Shown: piece by piece, positions 54,832-64,000 of the stretch | Position numbering within the stretch: position 1 is the stretch's first letter | Layout: each line of letters starts with the position of its first letter | From: Neonectria sp. B-13 | Taxonomy: Eukaryota; Ascomycota; Sordariomycetes; Hypocreales; Nectriaceae | NCBI GenBank assembly: GCA_002682825.1 | Contig: NOKP01000012.1 | Location: 496,001-560,000 of the forward strand | Direction of reading: 5' to 3' | Length of the DNA: 64,000 nt | Position numbers and translations under genes: made by a program | The notes under the pieces: generated by a model | The model's input: the letters and a program-made list of their open reading frames with translations, nothing else | What the model was told of the DNA's origin: nothing | Database searches by the model: none

Positions 54832-55896
54832 TCATGCACTCAACAGCCATTTTATCCCATCAAGCATGTCTCGCCAGTAATGTTGACTCCTCTCTAACTC
54901 AGGCCAGTTTGTCCAAAACATGTGACCAAATCCCTCGTACAACTCAAGTCGTGTAGCAACTTTCCATTGTTCTTCCAAGGCTCTCTTGTATATCAGAGAA
55001 TGGTCACGTAGAGGATCCAGTCCAGCAACCTGGAAGAAAGCTTTCGGAGGTTTGTGTTCTGCACCCTGCGAACCAGCTTCTCCTGGAGGATACCATTCTT
55101 CGGCAAACGGGGAAAACAGGGGCGAGCGTACATTTACCCTCACTATTGTATCGATAAAACTACCGATCGTCTTATCTTCAGGACCGCTGAGTAATGGCCC
55201 TAGTACTGGATCAGACCGGTTGGTCCACATGCTGGAGTAGCTCTGTCGGTACCTGGCAGGGACCAGCTCTGGCGGTAGAAGATAAGGCACACAAAGCCAT
55301 TGGCCGGTGATGGGGGGCTGAAGGCGCTCTTTTATCGCGAGATGGGCCAGTATGGCGGCAATGTTGGCCCCTGCGGATGACCCGCCGACGATGAAGCCCT
55401 GAGTTGGATCTGCACCCAGATGAGAAGCATTGGCAGCCGCCCATTTCAGCGTATCCCAGCAGTCCAGTACCCCGATTGGGAAGGGATGTTCTGGAGCCAA
55501 CCTGTACTCCGGGTTCACACAGACTGCTCCGAGGTCCCTGGCGAACATCCTGGAGTTTGAATCTTCATCCGTTGCGTCGCCCATGATCCATCCGCCTTCG
55601 TGAAACAGTATCATCAGCGGGCCCTTCTTTCCGCCATCGGTGCCGACAGATTGAGATGACGAAGCAGGTCGGTAAATTTTGGTGGCAATTTTGTAACCAT
55701 CTCGAGCCTCTACCAGACGGACATCTTCGATGACCTCTGGTATCGGCCCAGGTACTGGAAGCAGATGCCTTACGCCGTCCAAATGCTGCCGCCTGGCTCC
55801 CCGGTTTTCTGGGATGAAAGGAAACCCCGGCAGAGGGCGCTGAGAGATGGCGGCTTGTAAGTCCCGGTTTCTCTCGGAGCGGCTTACATTATCCAT
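54832..55896 (-). CDS. Alpha/beta-hydrolase, HSL-type acetyl-esterase, 354 aa
   Basis: Hydrolyses short acyl esters, cytosolic (no signal). The oxyanion motif is HEGGW (99-103), a variant of HGGG. The nucleophile elbow is GGSSAGAN (Ser174), the acid is in AGLDPLRD (Asp294) and the base in GFGHMFW (His325), in the correct order. Single exon. It shares a 393-bp divergent promoter region with a hexapeptide O-acetyltransferase, so the pair could add and remove acetyl groups on the same product; that is an inference. Confidence 0.92.
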   Translation of the reverse strand: MDNVSRSERNRDLQAAISQRPLPGFPFIPENRGARRQHLDGVRHLLPVPGPIPEVIEDVRLVEARDGYKIATKIYRPASSSQSVGTDGGKKGPLMILFHEGGWIMGDATDEDSNSRMFARDLGAVCVNPEYRLAPEHPFPIGVLDCWDTLKWAAANASHLGADPTQGFIVGGSSAGANIAAILAHLAIKERLQPPITGQWLCVPYLLPPELVPARYRQSYSSMWTNRSDPVLGPLLSGPEDKTIGSFIDTIVRVNVRSPLFSPFAEEWYPPGEAGSQGAEHKPPKAFFQVAGLDPLRDHSLIYKRALEEQWKVATRLELYEGFGHMFWTNWPELERSQHYWRDMLDGIKWLLSA

Positions 55897-56288
55897 ATTG
55901 CCAACGTTGAAGACTAAGAAATGATATGTAACGGACGATGTTAATGACGAAGAGCGTGCTTACTTTGTCTATCCACGATCGATGTTGGGTGTCCGTCCCC
56001 TCATTCACTGGCCCAATGACGCTCTCAGCTCTAGTAAGCACTCAGCAAGCTCTCTAACCGTAAAAGGCAGTTTGGCCGGCTTGGCTACGGCTGGCCAATA
56101 AGCATGTAGATCGGCGCAAAGGAGGGGCAGCGGGTTGGCTGTCAGTCTTGGATTTCTTCTCACCATGCGTGCATCATCCTCAATCATTCATATTCCTATA
56201 AAACGTAATTGAACCCATATCCAGACGCAGCACAAGCAATCTTGTCTGTCTTTGATTCGTGCTTTTATTCAGCTGTTCAGACGCAACC
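55897..56288. promoter_or_regulatory. Bidirectional promoter region of the esterase/acetyltransferase pair
   Basis: 392 bp between two divergent ATGs, so probably a shared regulatory region. No single well-known operator was recognised. Confidence 0.5.
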
Positions 56289-57029
56289 ATGGTCGCTCCG
56301 GTTCGTACGGAGAAGGACACTGCCGCCATTGCCTATTCCAAGACACTCTCACATATCCCGTGGTGTGATGACTACGAGAAAATGGTATCCGGTATGCTCT
56401 ACAGCTGCATGGCGTCCGAGCTATCAGAGTCGAGGAATCGTGCGCGCCGTCTCGCTCAGAAATTCAACACCTATGTCCCAGAGGAAACCATGACGGCTGC
56501 CCAAGTTGCCGAGACGAGGGTCGGTATGATCAGGGAGTTGTTCGGCAAGGTTGGCGCAGACTTTTACGTCGAGCCAGGCCTACAAGTGGACTACGGATGC
56601 AACATCACCATAGGGGACCGGTTCTATGCCAACTTCAAGTAAGTGGGCCTCCCACCGTCGTACTTCTCACATATTGGGAATGGACCATCTAACAGCCTCA
56701 CGCCTAGCACTGTCATCCTTGATTGCGCCCATGTGACCATTGGCGACCGAGTTTTGTTCGCTACCGGGGTCAGTCTGATTACGGCTACGCACGAAACCAG
56801 CCTTCAGTCGAGAAGAGACAATATCGAGTACGCCGAGCCGATTACTATCGGAGACGACTGCTGGCTCGCAGCCAATGTTACGGTGCTACCCGGTGTCACT
56901 ATTGGGAAAGGTTGCACCATCGGAGCTGGGGCCGTGGTATCCAAGAGTATCCCTGACTACTCTGTCGCGATGGGCGTTCCGGCCAGGGTTGTGAGGACAG
57001 TAGAGCCTCTCGATTCTGACAAGAGCTAG
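56289..57029 (+). CDS. Hexapeptide-repeat O-acetyltransferase (maltose/galactoside acetyltransferase family), 223 aa
   Basis: Transfers an acetyl group from acetyl-CoA to a hydroxyl of a sugar or similar substrate. Exons are 56289-56638 and 56708-57029, intron GTAAGT...CCTAG (69 nt). The N-terminal Mac segment (EKMVSGMLYSCMASELSESRNRARRL) is followed by left-handed beta-helix repeats (VDYGCNITIGDRFYANFN, VILDCAHVTIGDRVLFATGV) and the catalytic His in ATHETSLQSRR, ending VLPGVTIGKGCTIGAGAVVSKSIPDYSVAMGVPARVVR. Complete. Confidence 0.92.
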
Positions 57030-58741
57030 AGGAGCTTGGGTATCGTAGCATTTATGAACTTTAGATTCATATATCAGGAATATCAGGAACATCAGGTAAA
57101 TTTCTGCTCACGTGAAGTTCTACATGTTAGCACCCAACTATTATGCTTGTGAATTGTGGAGGCTTGCACGAATCCTAGCGCCTGTGTGCTTTGAGAACGC
57201 CAAGACCCTTAACGGCAGACAGTATGCTACACTCCGTCATGTCGAGGAAAAGGCAGAGCTGCGATGAACCTTCGTGAGAACCAGCCAGGGCGACTAGAAG
57301 AGCCTCTACCCTAGGTCCGTGGCCATCCGCGACCCGTACGTGTAGGAATATCTGAAACGGATGGCGACGGTCAAGTATGTTCCGGCGCGTCCTCCGTTGC
57401 AGGTTCCACAGCTGTTCTCCAGTGTTTACATTCCACTCGCCAGCGGATATTGATGAGGAAGAATATGGCTACGGCGTGCATGCGGTATCACAGGACCTAG
57501 CAGCAATCTAGTGTCGAGGAGAGAACATCCACTTATTGCCCCGGGCAATTGGGAATCTGTTCTTGACCTAGAGGATATGGTAGCAGCCTATAAGGTCGAG
57601 ATATCAAGCATCAAGTTTAGGAATGAGGCAAAGGGCCAATTTGATCAGCTCAAGTAGTACATATTTCTTCCTGAGTCCGAAGGCTCAGGGCCCGAAGGCT
57701 CAACCCTATTATAGGGACAAAAAACGCCCCATTTCTTCCCGCCGATCAGCGGTAATCTAGCTTAGGGTCTGTAATAATTAATCCCGGGGTAAGGTAGAAA
57801 GACGAATACATTAGACGTGATTCAGGATTTTGTCAAACAAAGTGGGCCCATAACGGAAAGTCACGGCTTGATATAATCTGCCGACATGGAGATCCTGTCA
57901 ACAGACCCATTCACTAGATGTCCACTGCATGCGGCGTACAGGTTGCGGGCTACAGGGTGCTTACGTAGCCCCAGATCCAAGCCGACCTACACTGCACACT
58001 TACGAGCATCGTACAGAGTACATACTGCGTCGTATGAATGCAACGACGTTATTACGCAGGTAAATGAGCCATGTAAATAGGGGCTGGAGTAGGGGCTGCT
58101 TTGGTGTCATTTGCCCCTTTAGAAACAGTGATAGAGCGAATAAAGTTGAATGGCATGCTGTGAAACGTAGTGGAGTAGTTGCCGATCCAGCCCAAGCGGC
58201 CACGTTGCGTATGTTTTGCTTAAAGACCCCATAATCAACCAGGTTACACCTGAATTTCCCTATCAGAAAAGACCCTGACGTCCCGCACGTCCATGAAACA
58301 ATATCATGGATCAATGCCGGATCGGCATTCGTCATTTCCATACCTTACCACATCACAATTACATCGCACATTCGGATTGAGAAATTTAGCACGTTGGAGG
58401 CGAGGCATCTTCGCCAACTCATGTCACTTCTGTTCTCTTATTAGTGGGGCCTGCATGTAAGTCGAGGGTTATCCCTTGGAAAGCTATAGGATTCGATCCA
58501 CTAATGCGACATTTTATGAAGAACAGATGACTTAAACTCTTGCTCGGTATGTTGTAGGACACCGAGGTAGCCCGGGTATCCGAGAAGCGCGCCGTTGATC
58601 GAAACTTCGCTTGAAAAGGGTAAGTATAAGGAGGAAGGTAGCTCAGTTTCTACGATAGCTGTTGTCTATATGAATTAGGACACTGATTTTAACTTTACTG
58701 CACTTTATCTCTCTTTACTTCTCAACCATTCAGTGAGCACG
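57030..58741. other. Intergenic with possible faded coding pieces
   Basis: About 57345-57450 reads YLKRMATVKYVPARPPLQ with stops on both sides, a possible relic of unknown family. Otherwise nothing is supported. Confidence 0.35.
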
Positions 58742-61426
58742 ATGGACAAACCCGAGTTGACAGTCATCATTGTGGGTGGTAGTGTATCCGGTCTTTCTCT
58801 AGCCAACATGCTGGAGAAGGCTGGAATACGCTTCGTCCTATTGGAAGCGAATGATGACATTGCACCCCAAGTCGGCGCAAGTATTGGCCTTCAGCCAAAT
58901 GGGCTCAGGATTCTTGACCAGCTAGGGTGTGCCGATGAGGTTTTGTCATTAGTCGACATGCCGTTGCAAGATTCATATGTCCGAGACTCGGACGGATCTA
59001 CAATCGCCCACTACGAGAACGTTCATGATGCAATGGTGGATAGGTAAGACTGCGTCAACTAAACCGACTGCGCTAAGCTGACAGCATCATTTACTAGGCA
59101 TGGGTATCCCACTATTTTTATCGATAGACAGATGCTACTGCAGGCACTTTACAACAATTTGGGATCGAAAGCCCCAGTGTTGGTCGGTCAGCGAGTTGAA
59201 TCAATCAACAAACTTGACGATTTCGTTGAAGTAGTAACCAAGAAGGGCGAAACCTTCCGAGGCAATATACTGGTGGGTGCGGATGGAATCTACAGCACCG
59301 TACGGAGGGAGATGTGGCGCAACGGCAATGAGATGTCGCCTGGTTATTTCCCTTTGGATGAGTGGTCAAGTAAAGTCTTTCCTATCTTTGGGACCTACCG
59401 ACTCAATGATGAGACCCGTCCGCTAATTCACAATCCATCCAGAGGTTCCGTGCTACTACAAATGCATCTTTGGGATATCCCGTCCCATAGCAGCACTTAC
59501 AAAAGGAGTGCATTATGTGCTCAATCATAACTACTCTTACTTGATCATCACTGGCCCTGGTGGGAGGGTGTACTGGTTTCTTTTTGCCAAGTTGGCTGTC
59601 ACGCTGTTTGGAAATGACATTCCAAGATACAGCAAGGGCGATGAAGAAGCACTCGCCCGGCAGCACGCGTCAGACCCAATCACGCCGTCTGTAACATTCG
59701 GTCAGCTTTACGAGGCTAGAACAAGCTCCGTTCTGACTCCGCTACACGAGCATGTTTTCCAAAAATGGCACTACGAGCGCGTGATCACGATCGGCGACGC
59801 GGCGCACAAGGTACGAGACGCGACTTCATGATTCAATCTGCGTAGTTATTTAGCACTGACTGCATTTAGTTTGAACCATTGACTGGATACGGGGGAAATA
59901 GCGCCATCGAGACAGCCGCAACATTGACAAACCACTTATTTCCAAAGAAGGATTCAGACTTGAGTCGTTCGGATATTCGTGAGATCTTCAGTAATACGCA
60001 AAACGATCGATTCAAACGTGTGTCATTTCTTGTGGCGGATGCCCATAGCCGGCAGCAGAGCGATGCTCTCGAAACACCACTCTTGGCTATGATGACGCGA
60101 GTTCTCTCACGTGTAATGAGCCAGGAAGCTACTCTTCAGCTTTGGTCCAACAAACTTGCCGGTGCTGCCCGCCTTGAAATGTTTCCCGTCCCCAAACGTG
60201 GACATTCAATTCCGTTCGACGACGAGCTCCTAGCCAAGCCACTGGGCTTGACTTGGGTTCCTACTAGCCTGGCCGCGATATGTCAGTGCGCCTTGTACCT
60301 GCTTTCCAACAAGATTTTGATGCCGTTGGAGGCACCTTCATCATTCGCCGGTGCTCCGCTGAGGCAAAAGTATCTAGGAATTGGGTTCCTAGATAAACTA
60401 TTGTCGACACTGGTATCCATCTTTGGAGTCCCTCTTGCAGGACAAAATCAGGCGCAGAAAATGCAACTGATTTACTTTATACCGGTTATCTTCTCTTCTG
60501 TTGTCGACTGGACGGTTGAGAGCTATCGAGTAGGAAGTGATGGTCTGCTCATATCCTAGTAAGTCTCAACTAACCGTTTATTTTACTTCATCCCACTCCA
60601 GCACAACTCGAAAACTAACTGGACTATTACTAGCCCGTCCCTATTTGGGGTCGTATACCAAGTCCTAGGGATTGGCCGAATCGCACCACTCTACAACCTG
60701 GCAACCATATTTGCACATGTCACACATCACTCCTTCGGTACTGTTGCCGGCCACTCTGTGCCTGAAGAATGTGCCGATGCCATGATTCCAAGCTTGACTC
60801 TCGGGTACATACTCCCAACCATATGCATGTTTGGGTTTGGGTCACTTCAGAACAAAGATATTTGGCAGGGATTTGTCGCTTTATGGCAACCTTTTCCCAT
60901 CATTGTCGGTCTCCTCACTAGCGGATTGTCAAGGCTCTCCCATCAGCGCAAAATGGCAAGAGGGGACGTTGTGTCTACAAGGCAAACAAAGAAAAGGGAG
61001 CAACCGCGAAAGAACGTCACTCCAACAAGTTTGAGACTAATCTACGCGGTTGGTACAACCGCAACAACTCTAGTTCACCTTTGGTCCATGTACCGCATTT
61101 GGAAAAGCCCTGAGCTGTCGTTTTCTCAGGTATTCGGGGAATTTAGCGGGCTACGCTATGCGAGTCACTCTTCTGACTCTCAAAACGACGTTCTTCTGTT
61201 TTTTCAGAGAGACATGTTCTTGAATGTCACGTCCGTTCTTGTTCACAGCGTTTATCGCATTTTCCATCTGCGGACTTTAGGATACATTACCACCACAGAG
61301 GCAGGGATTGCTTCTGTAACTACGATTGTGGCTCAAGGAATTATCGGGCCAGCTGCAGCTCACATTGGCCTTTACGGATGGAGGGAAGAAGTCTTTTCAC
61401 GGGTGAACCGACAGATTCGTAACTGA
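58742..61426 (+). CDS. Flavin-dependent monooxygenase fused to a polytopic membrane domain, 807 aa
   Basis: Five exons: 58742-59043, 59098-59369, 59443-59810, 59870-60558 and 60634-61426, all in phase. The first ~430 residues are a group-A flavin monooxygenase: GGSVSGLSLA (FAD dinucleotide), VGADGIYSTVRREM (GADGxxSxVR), and GDAAHKFEPLTGYGGNSAIETA (GD motif). The rest is hydrophobic with several TM segments (IYFIPVIFSSVVDWTVE, LYNLATIFAHVTHHSFG, LTLGYILPTICMFGFG, ASVTTIVAQGIIGPAAA) broken by a basic loop. The FMO part resembles the PaxM/AtmM-type enzymes of fungal meroterpenoid pathways, which are usually ~480 aa, so the ~330-aa C-terminal domain is an added feature. It may anchor the enzyme or be a second enzyme. 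Function unknown. Confidence 0.88.
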
Positions 61427-62578
61427 GCTTGCGAAGGAGAAGATCCGGCAGTACGTGGAAGATGAAGACTTGAATCGTAAAAAGAAGCAGCGGGAGTTCA
61501 AATACAAGGGCGTAACACCCCTGGAGTCAGTAGCTATCCTTGCTCAAGTCTATAGTTAAGAGTACAGAATCCTGCCGACTTATTAAATCTGTGCATTCGG
61601 GGTGCAAGCAAGATAGACAGTTAAAGAAGATGACTTATCCTTTCACTGTACTTTTTCTAAAAAAAATAGAGATTTAACCTAGAATTAAATAAAGATTTTA
61701 AATATAATTATAAAATAACTTCTTTAAAGATAGAAGCCTGGACTTAAGCTTTAAGCTCAATAAGCTTTCTTCTCTCTAGTCTCTTAACTATTATCTCTAA
61801 AATTTCTCTCTAAAAGATAATAAAAAGAAAACCCCCTTCTGCCCTTATTCCTCCCTTAAGGATACATTCCTCCTTGCCCAATTAGACCCTGCTAGCAACC
61901 TGCTAGCCCACTTAGCCCATAGCCCCTACTATAATAGCACACTCTACTTGTAATAAAAGGAAAAAAGTAAGTCTATTATAGTTCTACCAGTTGTAACCAT
62001 TTAGTTTCAACCTGGGCTATAATATAGATACTCTAACCGAGGGGCAAAGGGCTGTCCCAATCGCTGATAAATCAGTGTGTGTTTAAAGCTAGCCAAAGCG
62101 GCGGACGGGCTGTCTCAGGAGAGATCGGCTGTATCACTAGTTGCCTTACATTTTAGGCGTGGATTGGGACGCTGCTTGAACAGGCTTATAACACCCCAGT
62201 CCACCAACAGTGCGAGACAAATTGCGGAGACCCTAGTCTAGGTAATCAGATGAAGCCAACTCAGGCCAGTTGAAATGTGGCGTCTGTACACAAATTGTAG
62301 GCCGCCAATTGATTACGTGACGCGTGGATTGTAAAGACAAATTGCGGGTCTGGGCTAGATTATCAACCAGTCGCAGGGCACATATTGGTCTCCCATGTGT
62401 GAGAAGACCGCCTCGGATGAGCTTGAAAGTGTTATGATACCTTTTACTCGCCAGTCGCCATCGGTATAAGAAGCGTACACGACCCGGTGAACGGTCTCAC
62501 ATCTCTCTTCCTGGACATCTTCATCAAACAGAGCTTATATCTCATCTGAACTCCTGATATCTACAACCTCGAAACGCA
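61427..62578. other. AT-rich intergenic DNA, repeat remnant likely
   Basis: About 61640-61870 is strongly AT-rich with many AATAAA/TTAAA words and looks like old or mutated repeat DNA. Three GACAAATTG(C/T) short words occur at 62215-62345. No gene seen. Confidence 0.5.
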
Positions 62579-63938
62579 ATGATTCCCCAGACTCAGAAGC
62601 AGTGGGTAGTGCGCGCCAGCGGCAGCGGCGGCTTCGACTCCCTCGAATTTGAGACGGAAGCTCCAATCCCGCATGTTGGCGATCGCGATGTCCTGGTTCA
62701 AAGTACGGGCATTAACATCCACCTAGCCTTTCAGCACACTTTGCAGAGACTGACAAATATGCGTTAGTTCATGCTGTCTCGTTGAACTTCCGTGACCTGC
62801 TCATAGCAAAGGTAATAAGCTAGCCCCAATTCCTCCTACCTCCATCACCTGATCCTCCTTGCAAACACAAGTTCTCTTTCTCACCAGACTCCTGACTATG
62901 ACATTAGGGGCTATACCCATTCCCGCACCAAGACAATATTGTGCCATTGTCTGATGGAGCTGGTGTCGTTGTAGCCGTCGGCTCTGGCGTGAGCCGATTT
63001 CAAATCGGCGATCGGGTGGCGACCATATTCCACCAGGATCACCTCGCAGGACCCCTTGACGCAAAGGGTCGCGACAGCGCTCTCGGGAGCTCCCTTCATG
63101 GTGTCTTGAGAGAGTATGGCGCATTTTCGGAACAAGGCCTCGTCAATGTCCCGGGAAATCTCAACCTCTTGGAAGCTGCATCTCTGCCGTGCGCTGCATT
63201 GACCGCTTGGAGCGCCCTCTATGGTCTCGAAGGAAGGGCACTGAAGCCAGGCGACACGGTTCTTACCGAGGGCACAGGCGGTGTTAGCAGTTTTGCTATT
63301 CAGGTACGCAGTTGTCGACCCAAGCAAACAAGGCTTCACGTGTTGAGACTAATGTCATCTAAGTTTGCCAAGTCCGCTGGTGCAAAGGTCATAGCAACTA
63401 CATCATCTGACGAGAAGGCTAAACGGCTCAGAGACCTTGGCGCCGACTTCGTGATTAACTACAAGGAAAACCCCGAATGGGGCCAGCTCGCAAGGGGTAT
63501 GACACCCAACGGCGAGGGGGTCTCTCTTGTTGTCGAGGTTGGGGGTCCAAAGACTCTGAGACAGGTAAGGTTCTTGTGCACGACTCAACAGACCCCTCTT
63601 CAAGACTCAATTAACTAATTAACTTACCCCATTGGAAGGCTCTCACTGCTCTGAAGCTTGATGGCTTGATCTCGATGGTTGGTTCGATCAGCGGGTTCAC
63701 CTCGCCTGGTGACACAAAGGAGCCAACATTCCTCGAGACAGTCATGGGTTCCTGCACCGTGCGAGGAATAGCAGTCGGCTCAAGACTCCAATTTGAAGAT
63801 ATGAATCGTGCTATTAAAGCTAATGACATTCATCCTGTGCTAGATAGACGGTTTTTTAGTTTGGCGGAAGCTCGAGAAGCTTTTGAGTATCTATGGAACC
63901 AGCAGCATTTTGGCAAGGTTATCCTTCAAGTTGTTTAG
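62579..63938 (+). CDS. Quinone-reductase-like MDR oxidoreductase (zinc-less type), 354 aa
   Basis: NAD(P)H-dependent reduction of quinones or enones by family. Five exons: 62579-62702, 62768-62811, 62908-63303, 63364-63564 and 63639-63938. Motifs are the N-terminal HAVSLNFRDLLIAK, the PLSDGAGVVVAVG segment, the GDTVLTEGTGGVSSFAIQ dinucleotide site, VIATTSSDEKAKRLRDLGADFVINY, and the C-terminal HFGKVILQ. It matches the family annotated in fungi as zinc-type alcohol dehydrogenase-like proteins, but I see no structural zinc cysteines. Intron 63304-63363 (60 nt) has no stop in frame. It lies 1.2 kb downstream of the fused monooxygenase on the same strand, with no proof of joint control. Confidence 0.92.
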
Positions 63939-64000
63939 CTAGACTTTATTGGTAAAGCTTTTAGCTTATCTATATAAGGCATGGATACTTGCCACTGCTG

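Noticed and set aside
1..64000. tRNA genes, rRNA and CRISPR arrays
   Set aside because: No T-loop/anticodon cloverleaf, rRNA segment or regularly spaced repeat array was recognised by eye; a dedicated scan would settle it.

Overview
The window comes from a filamentous ascomycete (Pezizomycotina). The supported genes are broken by many short introns (47-107 nt, mostly GT-AG with CTAAC/CTGAC-like branch sites). The gene content (HET-domain protein, NLR and WD40 relics, laccase, pepsin-like protease, NRPS-like enzyme, small secreted Cys-rich proteins) also fits this group. Genus cannot be fixed from the sequence alone. Exon boundaries below were worked out by hand from frame, splice signals and family motifs.

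Layout. 1-0.9 kb: 5' part of an alpha-glucoside-type MFS permease (minus), followed by a promoter region carrying repeated CTCCCACCGG boxes. 1.8-9.1 kb: mostly decayed accessory DNA (retropepsin-like, DUF6594-like, NACHT/STAND and amino-acid permease fragments) around one intact two-exon gene for an unrecognised 463-aa membrane protein. 9.2-13.1 kb: a small secreted Cys-rich protein, then a divergent SDR / flavin monooxygenase pair, both pseudogenes. 13.8-18.6 kb: a repeat-rich stretch (111-bp duplication, 41-bp dispersed repeat, twin 22-bp palindromes) around a GPI-type pepsin-like protease and an Ecm33-like GPI protein with an apparent frameshift.

20-36 kb is the most gene-like part: 2-Cys peroxiredoxin, a small repeat-containing protein, a 538-aa secreted protein of unknown function, an FMP42/SLC43-like MFS transporter, a 1013-aa adenylation-domain/ferric-reductase-like fusion, an enoyl-CoA hydratase/isomerase and a small membrane protein. 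36-47 kb is sparse: an amidohydrolase relic, a 79-aa TIL-type protease inhibitor, a conserved 81-aa protein, a WD40 fragment and an intact HET-domain gene. 47-57 kb holds a laccase, a secreted M14 carboxypeptidase, and a divergent pair of an HSL-type esterase and a hexapeptide O-acetyltransferase. 58.7-64 kb holds an 807-aa flavin monooxygenase fused to a membrane domain and a quinone-reductase-like MDR enzyme, with AT-rich non-coding DNA between them.

Together these suggest an accessory, rearranged region: secreted hydrolases and oxidases, self/non-self recognition genes at several stages of decay, and oxidoreductases typical of secondary metabolism, but no complete classical biosynthetic cluster. 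The most interesting coding units are the adenylation/ferric-reductase fusion (29.2-32.6 kb) and the FMO/membrane fusion (58.7-61.4 kb).
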